A stretch of DNA of 64,000 nucleotides from Tillandsia leiboldiana (lineage: Eukaryota; Streptophyta; Magnoliopsida; Poales; Bromeliaceae). The DNA is taken from contig CM055077.1 of the NCBI GenBank assembly GCA_029204045.2, positions 9,934,584 to 9,998,583 on the forward strand, in the 5' to 3' direction. Both the position numbers and the translations under genes were made by a program. Positions 55,731 to 64,000 of the stretch are shown one piece after another. The notes under the pieces were generated by a model. That model searched no databases. It was not told the origin of the DNA and saw nothing but the letters and a program-made list of their open reading frames with translations. The stretch's first letter is position 1, and each line of letters starts with the position of its first letter.

Positions 55731-55738
55731 TATAAATA
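55731..55738 (+). promoter_or_regulatory. TATA box of LTR H
   Basis: TATAAATA about 330 bp after the GC-rich block, in the place expected for the LTR promoter. Confidence 0.5.
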
Positions 55739-56498
55739 GTCTATTGTATGCTGGTGTGTGTTGGGAGTACAGAGGAGTTGCATGGGGTGTACAGGAGAAG
55801 TGAACTTAAATTGAGCTTGGGATATTAATTATTTGTATGCAGTGGAGCTTGTTTTTTTAAGTTAAGCTATTGAAGTTGGGGTGGACTTGATGTGGGCAGA
55901 TTTTTTATGCTGGAATTTTTGTGAGGACTCGAGGGATTTATTTGAGCTCCCGGGAATTTTTCCAAGTACGCGGCAGTGTGTGCGCGCGGCGCGTTTTTCG
56001 GAGTTTCAGCAGTTCAAGGTTTCAGCACTACACCAACTTCAGCGTTGCTTACGGAATGCGTTCCAGGTGGGTTGGAATTTCTCCAAAATTTATGGAATGC
56101 CCTTTAATGCTCCTGAATGCATTTTGATCATGATTATTATGTTTTTCCTCTGTAATTAATCTGATAGTTACCTAGAAAATTATAGGAATATTTTTTCTGA
56201 GCCCCTGTTATTTTTAGCATGATCTAGAGACCATTCGACACTAGACGGCATATTTTCTTGAGATTCGGGACCTATCTAGACCTTCATAATAATTTTGTAA
56301 CCGATTTTAAGTAAAATCCAGATTTTAAAGGGTTTTTAAATATTTAGAGTATTATGAATGGTCCAGGCAGTTCGAGGTGCATGTATACTCGTGCCGGGGG
56401 GCCGAGTAGATTTTTAGAGCATTGTGAGATGACTTTCTACTGTCATGTGAGAGTTTTAGCATTTTCCAGTTCGGGGCGGAAGCTATGGACGGCTATGC

Positions 56499-57301
56499 CT
56501 ACAGCCTGTTCTTGTTTGATAGGGTTGTAGGTGGCAGTCGTTCAGAATTTCCAGGCCTCCCGTGTGAGAGATTGAGAATTTATTCCCTGATTGGTTTACT
56601 CTAGATCATGGATCGTGTTCTGATTTAGTGGTGGAGATGATTCTCCTACTTAGCTTCGAGAGTTTTGGGGGTTCTGGCAGATCGAGTCGTGGAGGTTTCC
56701 CGACTTAGCCATGGGTTATGCATTATCAGATTGAGTCGTCGAGGTTTCTCCGACATAGCATTGAGATCGTGTGGGCATTTCCTGATCGAGTCGTGGAGTC
56801 TTTCTCCGACCGAGTTGTGCTTTTGAGCTCGTGATACCGATCTGTTTGATCGTGGATTATAGCCTGCTGAGCCTGGCATTTTATGCCAGTTGTGAGATAC
56901 TTGAGTTCGCGGGGTCGCTCCCCGCGAGCTACGCTCCGGATGTGATGATGATACCGAGCCTGACGAGGCTGCGATGTGGTTACTGAGATAGTCCTTGAGG
57001 GACACCCTACGTAAGACCAAGCCCTGTTTGGGCATGAGTGGCAGTAGATGAGCGCAGGCTTGACTTTGACTGGTCCAAAGAGGGACAGTCATTGAGATTG
57101 AGTGATATGTGTGAGTGAGTTTCATAGCATGTTCATAGATGAGTTTTCCTTTGAGACATGATAGCTATAGTTCCTTTCAGCTTTTATCTATCTATCTATC
57201 TATCTGCATACCTATCTGTTGTGCCTCCAGTAGACTTAGTGGGCATACCGTGGATATTGGTGATGGTACCCACTGGGATCTACCTTCTGCAGTAGATCTC
57301 A
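56499..57301 (+). repeat. Hairpin modules of LTR H
   Basis: CTACAGCC/GGTTGTAG around the conserved 16-17-mer (56499-56530). Three E-type modules AGTCG/CGACT (56685-56705), GTCG/CGAC (56735-56754) and GTCG/CGAC (56790-56810). The near-terminal hairpin is at 57274-57301. Confidence 0.65.
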
Positions 57302-57420
57302 CACCCGCTGCGGTGACAGGTTTCCTGAGGCTGCTGTTCCGGCTTAGCTCGCGCGGAGACAGCTGATCGAGGTGCGGACGTAGCCGTTTAGTTCCTTACC
57401 AGCATTGAGAGTCAGAGGTA

Positions 57421-59726
57421 ATTTTTTTTTTTATATAGACCTTTTATGTGGTGTAAATTACATCTATCTAGATTTGAATTTTATAATATATTAAGCATTA
57501 AAAAGTAGGTTCGGTTCATGTGATATACTTATAAACCATGTTCAAGCAATAATTTTTAATAGATGAGGAGGGATAGAATATAGTAGAGGAGAAATCATTC
57601 CGTGCACCGTGTGTATAAGTACATCTTATACCCCGTTGTTTAAAAATTCAATTACAGATATTTAAATTCTGTAATTTTTTATACATAAATATTTTATATA
57701 GGATAGATTATGTCTATTGCATTAGATTTTATTTTTTATAATATTAATCATTAAAAAAATTAAAAATAGATTTGGTGTAGGTTGGTGTGTTTAGACCGGA
57801 TGTACGCAATAATTTCTCGTAATGAGTGTTTGTCTTAATTTTTAAAAAATAATTTTAAACCTGAAAATAAATTTTAGCTCAAAAGAGATAATTGAAGAGA
57901 CCCCCGCCACCACTTCCATAATATGTAATGTAATAGATGTCCTTAAATTAAAATTGTATATGTGTTCGCGACCAACAATATCTAGAGAGCTCTATTTATT
58001 CACAAAAAAGTGGGCCAACAAAATTGAAGAATAGAGCTAAAAAACCAGTAGAAATACCAACCTATTGGTACTTTTATACCATTTTTAATAATGTAATATT
58101 TGAATTAATAATTAATACCATTAAATATAATTTATGAAATTTTAACTTTTTAAAATTAGATCTCATACTTTTGACTTTATTTATTTAGTAAGCAAGTCTT
58201 CTCAAATGCACCTTAATTATTTTAATTTATCATCAAAAAATACTAATTTTAAGATTAACCAAACAATAGATAAATAATATTGAAAACTTTAAAATTAAGA
58301 GTTTATAAAAGTTGTAAATTATATCTAACGAAATCAATAATTGACTTAGATTTCATTATCTAAAATAATGTAGAAATGCAAAAGGCAAGTCAAAAGAAAA
58401 ATTACTTGAAATGTATGATTTTGTTGCATTATACATAGAAATATCAAGATATTGTTATTTTCGTACAATTTTTAATAATGAGGCTTCCGAATTGATTGAC
58501 AATTTAAACTTTTTAATAATTGGACTTCGTAATTTTTTGAAAGTATTTATCAAGTAAGCATGCGATCTCAAATGCACCTTAATTATATTAATTCATCATT
58601 TAATTGCGGATATGGATCTCCAACGTCAAAAATAACATAGAAATGCAAACAAAAAATAAAAAAGACAATTACTTGAAAGTTATGATTTTGCTTTATTATA
58701 CTATTTTGGATATTATCATATACATCTAATCAAACATTCCTATAATAGAAAATTTTAAAAACTTTTTCTATAGCATAGTTTCAAGACAGAAATTGGATTA
58801 GAGGTGACTTGAATCTAGTTTCGTGATCAAGGTCTAGCTCGTCCTCTTGAGATGAATCGATCTCTAGATTGATCATCGAATGCGCCATGTTTTAAAGGTC
58901 CACGCGATTTGGTCGATGAGGGATCAACTCAATCGGGTTCTAATCAAACGATCCAACGAAAGCCGGGAACAAGTAAACTCTGCTGATTAAAGACACGACT
59001 TAATGAGCTGAATCAGTTCTATTAAGGATTTGGAAACTTGGGTTACAAGTAATATTACTTCTAGATAAACTGTATGGAAAGTTGTAAATGTAGAAAAGCA
59101 AGTCTACTCTAAAAAGGTCGTAGAATACAAAAAAAATAAGTGTGGTCTTATTTTAAAGGTAGACCCTTATTATAGGCTTCGAAAGTACTATTTATAATAA
59201 TTTCTTGTCAGCCCGCGTTTATTAGTCAGTTTGTATAGTGGGGGAGTGCTATAGCCCTGATTGCATAGGTTATGCCTCTGTAATTATGACCGCGTGAGTT
59301 ACGCCCCACGCCTCAACCGTTCCCGCCTAAATCTTCTTCGTCTTCAGGCGCTCTCCTCCTGGCTCCTGGTGTACCACGCGTCCTTATAAATTTGGCTCAT
59401 TCGTGGGCCTGGCCGTCCACCTTATGGTGCAATTATTTGCACACCAACAATGCTCGAATGAACGTTCGGATGACTATCGGCGTTTAATCAACGACTATAA
59501 TTTGTGCTTTTTTCAGTCTTTTCGCATTAAATGCTTCACTTGACGGCTTTTATTAATTATACCATTTTGTATTACTTAGGTCATTCCATCATAAATGCGG
59601 CCGTCATCATTCAAATTCATTTACAAAACTCTTGATGGCATAAGATTTTTCATCTACTTTTGAAGACCTTTCATCTTCCTGAGGATTCAAACCTTTCTTT
59701 TTAGCTCATCATTTTTCTTTGTTGCA
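57421..59726. other. AT-rich intergenic DNA, no gene
   Basis: Very AT-rich to 58750, with a diverged direct duplication (58070-58440 against 58460-58700: the words ctcaaatgcaccttaatta, attacttgaaa and atttttaataatg recur in order). 58790-59726 is less AT-rich and may be promoter and leader of the following relic. No domain, no clear terminal repeats. Confidence 0.5.
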
Positions 59727-60366
59727 ATGGCCTCTTCTTGGATTCCCTCTCGGTCTTCTAAGATTGACTTTCATTTTTTGAAGCCGTATATCCTTTCTTT
59801 ACCACGAATCCAGATGAAGATATTTTTTCTGTTTCGTTGGACGACATCCCGTTGATAGCCGATTTCATTCATTTACAATTCTGAATTTTTTCCATGCCCC
59901 TATAGAAAAGCCTTCATACCTGGCCATGGTCTCGAATACTTATCTTGCTTAGGTGAACCATGTTCAGGGAGTTTTTGCTGGGTTGTGGCGAGAAGTGGGA
60001 ATTTATGAAGCCATCCAACTCTCAAGAACTTCTTCTCAAGCCGATAATCTTCTTTTGGCCGTGGCTTTGAGTTTTTTGTCTCCACCATCTAATACCTTCT
60101 TTTTTCGATTAGGGCCTTTTACTTCGACCCTTTTCGATGTAGCGGCGATCACGAGTCTTCGAACTCATGGTACTATTCTTTGTTTGGCCTTTAATCCTGC
60201 AGGAGCGGTCGAGTTTGATGCTTTTTTAGACTCGACGATGGACCTCGCATATTCCAAGTTCACGAGGAGGTTCCCAGGTCAGGATCAGAGTCTAGTTACT
60301 AACAAAGAGCATATTGCTTTTCTGTTGTATTGGCTCTGTCATTCTTTATTTTGTACTCGGTCGTAG
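59727..60366 (+). pseudogene. Plant-mobile-domain (PMD) gene relic
   Basis: ATG at 59727 gives MASSWIPSRSSKIDFHF. After a frame change near 59800, NPDEDIFSVSLDDIPLIAD aligns with the relic at 8600-9134 (SPSEETFSF, IPLLAD). After further stops comes an open frame to 60366 with LWREVGIYEAIQLSR, FFFRLGPFTSTLFDVAAITSL (the conserved core of the domain) and EHIAFLLYWLCHSLFC. PMD proteins are linked to transposons and, in Arabidopsis, to silencing and meristem functions (MAIN/MAIL). At least one frameshift and two stops make this non-functional. Confidence 0.65.
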
Positions 60367-60859
60367 AAAATAAACCGAGATTTTATCCCCATTGTCGTTG
60401 CTTTAGCTAACGGCGAAAAATTAGCTCGGTTCTTATTTTCTCTTTTCTTTTTTGTACTGAGAAATTAATAAGTTAATAAAGCCACTGTCCGAGAAAGAGA
60501 AGAGTGATGTTGAGGATTGTTGGCTATTTATTTATGGGTTAAAAATAGGTCCAACTTTCTGCCTTTGACAATAGGCCTAGGAGACTAATAAGTTGAGTTG
60601 AGTAAGCCCAATAAGTTGAGTTGAGTAAGCCCAATAACTTGAGTGTGGTTGCGGTCCACAATGGACCTAACGTCCAGGTGGGTTGAGTCTGGTCGAGACT
60701 CGTGGGCGCTGTATCTATATGCTGTAAGTGAATTGGTTGCATATTTCTAATAGCTCGAGCTTTTGTGATTAATGGTTAGCGCCAACGATCCGACAATCAT
60801 AAGTTCAAGGGGTGGATTTTTTTACTTTGTACAACTTTTTCTTCAATTGTACTTTCCTA
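60367..60859 (+). other. Flank of element A5
   Basis: Non-coding. A 23-bp unit is repeated (60587-60609, 60610-60632, partial 60633-60643). Bases 60716-60859 are the sequence found inverted at 28433-28576. The last five, tccta (60855-60859), are the target duplication of A5. Confidence 0.6.
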
Positions 60860-61086
60860 TGTTACGGAATTTGAGTTGGCGTAGTTTCGTGAAAGTCTCA
60901 AGTCTTGAAGATTGAAGGTGAAGAAAGTTGGATCATTTAACTCAATCTCAAGTAAGAAGAATTCAAAAGGATCAGATATGTTTAACTAAAGATTTTGTGT
61001 GATCCGAATACTTCTTGTAGTGTAGAAACACTTGGAAGAATCTTTCATTGCATAAAAATCAAAAACTGGACTTGGGACATGTTCAG

Positions 61087-61367
61087 GATCCGGATCAGGT
61101 TGTTCGATCCGGATCCCGAAGGTGGTTCGTTCATACACCAGTTCAATCCGGATCGTAGCCTCTTGATCCGGATCCCGAACACTTAGTTTACCATCTTCCT
61201 TGAACGATCCGGATCAGGCTTCGCAATCCGGATCCCGAACGTTGATGTTTGGTGAACTGTATGAACGATCCGGATCATGCACTTCGATCCGGATCCCGAA
61301 CCTTCGTTTTTCTGGAACTGGCTGACTCGTTACGACGATCCGGATCACAGCTAGTCCGATCCGGATC
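61087..61367 (+). promoter_or_regulatory. GATCCGGATC palindrome array in U3 of A5
   Basis: Ten decamers start at 61087, 61106, 61145, 61165, 61206, 61225, 61267, 61286, 61337 and 61358 (two have AATC). Spacings are 19, 39, 20, 41, 19, 42, 19, 51 and 21 bp: pairs about two helical turns apart, repeated about every 60 bp. The second member of the first four pairs is followed by CCGAA. The array lies 70-350 bp upstream of the TATA box. Confidence 0.85.
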
Positions 61368-61729
61368 GCCGTCCGTAAAATTTCCAGAAATGTTAGGTTT
61401 TTTATTCTTATCTCCTTCCTAGGGTTTCTAACCTATAAATACACCCTATGATTCTTTTTCTAGGGTGAATCCACTGTGAATCGAAATAGCCGTCATTTTC
61501 ATATATCATCTTTTACGGCTCTAGATCCACATATAGAGAAGAAAGGAAATCATTAGAGAATACTCTATGTTTCTTCATCTATATTGATTAGTTTGATTCT
61601 AGGTTTTCATACTCACATCTTGAGTTGAATCAAACTAATGAATACTTAGATGGTATTTCCGATCTATCTTTGATCTAAGTATTCGGCGGATCATCACCAC
61701 CCAAAACAACGATTTACCCCAAAAATCGG

Positions 61730-61906
61730 CGCGTGGATTCGCGTGTCCTTGTGGATTCAAGGTTCAACCGCTCTCGTGGATTCGGAGCGAGGCACGTTCG
61801 TGGATTCGAAGGGTGCTATTGGGTGAAGACCGTGGATTCGGTCGGACGTCGTGGATTCGACGTTGGACGCCGTGGATTCGGCGTTGGGCGCAGATCGTAG
61901 ATTCGA
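61730..61906 (+). repeat. Hairpin array with TGGATT loops in LTR A
   Basis: CGCG/CGCG (61730-61743), CCTTG/CAAGG (61747-61762), GCTC-CG/CG-GAGC with a bulged T (61770-61788), TTCG/CGAA (61797-61810), GACCG/CGGTC (61828-61843), ACGTCG/CGACGT (61846-61863), ACGCCG/CGGCGT (61867-61884) and TCG/CGA with variant loop TAGATT (61895-61906). The array is present in all six family A LTRs of the window. Confidence 0.92.
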
Positions 61907-62208
61907 GAAGCGTCGTGGAGCGAGCGGAGAAGATCCTCTAGGAGCGTATGGAAAAGGTTGAGTCGTAAGTGTGTACGGTAAATCACCTTGTACGTGTTTT
62001 AATTCTAGTGGATTTCTGCCGTGTTATCGGTCCCGTGGTTTTTTACTCCGGTGATGGAGTTTTCCACGTAAAAATCTTGCGTATTATTTTTATTTCCGCA
62101 TTGGGTTTTTATCGCAACGATTTTTTGAGTGTTTATGCGTTTACACCTATTCACCCCCCTCTAGGTGTTTTTTCCCCTATTTAGATCCGTATTACATATA
62201 ACCCAACA

Positions 62209-62224
62209 AGTGGTATCAGAGAGG
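62209..62224 (+). other. Primer-binding site of A5
   Basis: TGGTATCAGAG preceded by a 2-base spacer after the LTR end; the initiator Met tRNA site. Confidence 0.88.
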
Positions 62225-62241
62225 GAATAGGGTTGTAAACA

Positions 62242-64000
62242 ATGGTTGAAGGTGGAAACATCAACCGACCCCCGTTCTTCGATGGAACAAATTATGCGTA
62301 CTGGAAAGTACGGATGAAAGCCTTTTTAATTTCCATCGACGAACGGGTGTGGCAATCGATTGAATTAGGATGGACTAATCCAACTGAATTTATTGGTGAT
62401 GTTCGCACCTTAAAACCTAGGTCGAAATGGACCAAGGAAGAGTTATATTCATCTTCTTACAATGGCAAGGGAATTAATGCTATTTTTAATGCCTTATCTC
62501 AAACTGAATTCTCTCGCGTCTCGGCATGTGAGACTGCGAAAGAAATCTGGGATGTTCTTCAGGTTACACATGAGGGAACTAACCTCGTGAAGATTCAGAA
62601 ACTGCAAATGCTTACGAGCAAGTTTGACTCTATCTTAATGGCAGAAAATGAATCTTTCACGGACTACTATACACGATTGCAAGACATCGTAAACTCATGT
62701 GCTAATCTGGGAGAGAAGATTCCAGAATTTAAGATTGTAAGAAAAATCTTAAGAACTCTTCCTGAACGTTTTCGCCCAAAGGTTACTGCCATTGAAACTA
62801 TTAAACACCCGGACGAAATACGTGTAGAAGAATTAGTTGGTTCATTACAAACTTATGAAACGACATTTACCACTAACAATTCTTCTGGAAAGGCATCCAC
62901 TTCTAAGTCTTCAGGTTATGCGTTGAAAACAACTAAGGAAGAAGACGCGGATACATCCTCCTCAGACGATGACGAGAACCTTTCTATGGAGGAATTTGAG
63001 AAGCAGCTCGCTCTCTTGACAAGGAAGTTTCGCCGCAACTTTCGAAGGGGTAATTCAGGTAAATCTCCATCCTTCGGAAAGTCGAACAAAGGCAAGGGTA
63101 CTTCAAGTCACAAGTCAAGAAAGCAAGAGAACTTCTCAAAGGATAAGAAAAGTTCAGAAGGACAACTACAATGCTTCAAATGTCGAGGCTACGGCCACAT
63201 TGCAACGGAATGTCCTAACAAGTATCCGGCAAAGAAGAAGGCGATGCAAGTCGTCACTTGGGATGACAACTCAACGTCAAATGAGTCGTCTTCGAGTGAT
63301 GAAGAAAAGAGCTCCACCGCATTCCACGCGTCCGTATCTTCACCCTTCATATGCTTTATGGCAAGTACATCTGAGTCGTTGTCCAACTCCACTGTTGAAA
63401 AGAATGCTACGGACAACGAATCGGATGATTCGGAAGGTGAAGATTTTGCTCTAGCCTACCACAGACTTTTGAGGGACTCAAAGAAAGTGGCTAAGCAAAA
63501 CAAGAGTTTGAGAGGGAGAGTGCATGATCTCGAAGAAGAAGCAAAAAGAGCGACTTCTCTCTCAAACGCTCTTGAAGTGGAAAGGGAAAACCTGATAAAG
63601 GCAAATGCTTCCCTTCAAGAGTCCAATGAGCAACTTGAGAAGGAACATACAAATCTGGTGGATAACGCGAATCACTTCTCAAAGCTCTACAACGAGGCTC
63701 GACAGGATAACCTGGAAATGACAAAGACCATTTTCCAACTCAAGAATGACTTACAGCGATTCTCTTCAGGAAGGAGTAAGTTGGATAGACTTCTTGGTCT
63801 TGGTCAATCAAATAGGTTCGGCCTCGGATACACTCAAACTGGAAACAGTCCAAGTTCGAGTGAGACAGTTTTTGTGCCTCAGTCGGTATCTCCTCCTCCG
63901 ACACCGGAATTCAAGACAAACAACGACAACAAACCTACTTCATCCTCTTTGGGATCGTCAAGATCTAAGGTATGTTTTCGTTGTGGTGTTTCAGGGCACA
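62242..64000 (+). CDS. gag: GAG of A5, open at the window end
   Basis: 586 codons from ATG 62242 without a stop, into zinc knuckle 2 (C578). It matches the inverse of 25293-27051 base for base as far as I could compare, including coordinates (the two positions always sum to 89293). Domains are as in A1: FFDGTNYAYW start, capsid region, zinc knuckle 1 (residues 311-324), coiled coil, Ser/Pro-rich linker, zinc knuckle 2. Gag would package the element RNA; the zinc knuckles are the likely RNA-binding part. Confidence 0.93.
   Translation, partial: MVEGGNINRPPFFDGTNYAYWKVRMKAFLISIDERVWQSIELGWTNPTEFIGDVRTLKPRSKWTKEELYSSSYNGKGINAIFNALSQTEFSRVSACETAKEIWDVLQVTHEGTNLVKIQKLQMLTSKFDSILMAENESFTDYYTRLQDIVNSCANLGEKIPEFKIVRKILRTLPERFRPKVTAIETIKHPDEIRVEELVGSLQTYETTFTTNNSSGKASTSKSSGYALKTTKEEDADTSSSDDDENLSMEEFEKQLALLTRKFRRNFRRGNSGKSPSFGKSNKGKGTSSHKSRKQENFSKDKKSSEGQLQCFKCRGYGHIATECPNKYPAKKKAMQVVTWDDNSTSNESSSSDEEKSSTAFHASVSSPFICFMASTSESLSNSTVEKNATDNESDDSEGEDFALAYHRLLRDSKKVAKQNKSLRGRVHDLEEEAKRATSLSNALEVERENLIKANASLQESNEQLEKEHTNLVDNANHFSKLYNEARQDNLEMTKTIFQLKNDLQRFSSGRSKLDRLLGLGQSNRFGLGYTQTGNSPSSSETVFVPQSVSPPPTPEFKTNNDNKPTSSSLGSSRSKVCFRCGVSGH

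Larger units (their letters stand above)
53821..57420 (+). mobile_element. LTR H (gypsy-type), 3' end missing
   Basis: TGTAGAATACC at 53821 resembles the starts of LTRs F and G. The 3' part is clearly related to LTR E: hairpin modules, the cttagtgggca segment, and the near-terminal hairpin TGGGATCTAC/GTAGATCTCA (57274-57301). It stops at a T run at 57421 without the usual GTGACA end, so it is truncated. Inside are a duplicated unit of about 175 bp (near 54065 and 54235), a CT-rich then GAA-rich segment (54525-54640), a very GC-rich block (54880-55400), TATAAATA (55731-55738) and a (TATC)n run near 57187. Confidence 0.7.
60860..62208 (+). repeat. 5' LTR of element A5 (clean copy of the A1 5' LTR)
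   Basis: 1349 bp, TGTTACGG to ACCCAACA. U3 has ten CCGGATC decamers, TATAAATA is at 61434-61441, and the hairpin array is at 61730-61906, about 265 nt after the expected transcription start and before the PBS. It is therefore in the RNA leader. Confidence 0.95.

Noticed and set aside
61730..61906. Regularly repeated short units that could suggest a CRISPR array
   Set aside because: Only a hexamer is constant, the variable parts are self-complementary, and this is an LTR of a plant element with no cas genes.
25293..64000. A biological large inverted duplication of the A1/A5 locus
   Set aside because: Possible but less likely than a scaffold artefact, because the match includes unique flank, ends at an N gap and shows read-error-like indels there.

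Overview
The window is nuclear DNA of a plant, almost certainly a flowering plant with a large repeat-rich genome. The evidence is Ty1/copia gag-pol of the Sirevirus type with an extra envelope-like ORF, very long Ty3/gypsy-type LTRs, an initiator-Met-tRNA primer-binding site, and two plant-mobile-domain relics. I cannot name the species. I found no intact host gene, tRNA, rRNA or CRISPR array. Nearly every base belongs to an LTR retroelement, a solo LTR or a relic.

Layout. 1-8504: a stack of gypsy-type solo LTRs. D2 enters from the left edge, E1 (279-7294) sits in D2, and D1 (1082-4357) sits in E1; the two inner insertions have perfect 5-bp target duplications. 8505-15464: a plant-mobile-domain relic, an unclassified LTR-like stretch split by solo LTR E2, a 608-bp alternating purine/pyrimidine microsatellite and an LTR fragment. 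15465-28432 (minus): a nearly complete Sirevirus-like element, A1, with a solo LTR of its own family inside it. 28577-28676: an assembly gap of 100 N. 28677-35087 (plus): the 3' half of A2. 35088-39851 (minus): the 5' half of A3, broken at the A2 LTR. 39854-44272: remains of a diverged relative (A4) whose third ORF is split by a solo LTR of family B. 44273-53820: a gypsy element F whose gag is split by a 4.7-kb solo LTR (G). 53821-57420: LTR H. 57421-60859: AT-rich DNA and a second plant-mobile-domain relic. 60860-64000 (plus): the start of A5, which is base for base the 5' end of A1.

How the parts work together. The Sirevirus-like order is LTR, PBS, GAG, protease, integrase, RT, RNase H, a non-coding spacer, an envelope-like ORF3 (hydrophobic N-terminus, C-terminal coiled coil), two polypurine tracts, LTR. 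None of the pol copies in the window is intact. Most breaks in A1 and A2 pol are one-base homopolymer differences and may be sequencing errors.

Most interesting signals. (1) CCGG-centred palindromic decamers stand on a roughly 20-bp grid upstream of the TATA box in three different LTR families, copia A, copia B and gypsy F. The A-type array recurs inside the element upstream of ORF3, which suggests an internal promoter. (2) The transcribed part of LTRs A and B carries arrays of hairpins with a constant TGGATT loop and stems that differ but stay self-complementary. (3) Gypsy LTRs E and H carry arrays of 21-22-nt hairpins with covarying stems, and most gypsy LTRs share a further covarying hairpin. 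(4) The DNA left of the N gap is an inverted copy of 60716-64000, and the target duplication of the A1/A5 element is split between 15460 and 60859. The two contigs around the gap are therefore probably misordered, misoriented or duplicated.
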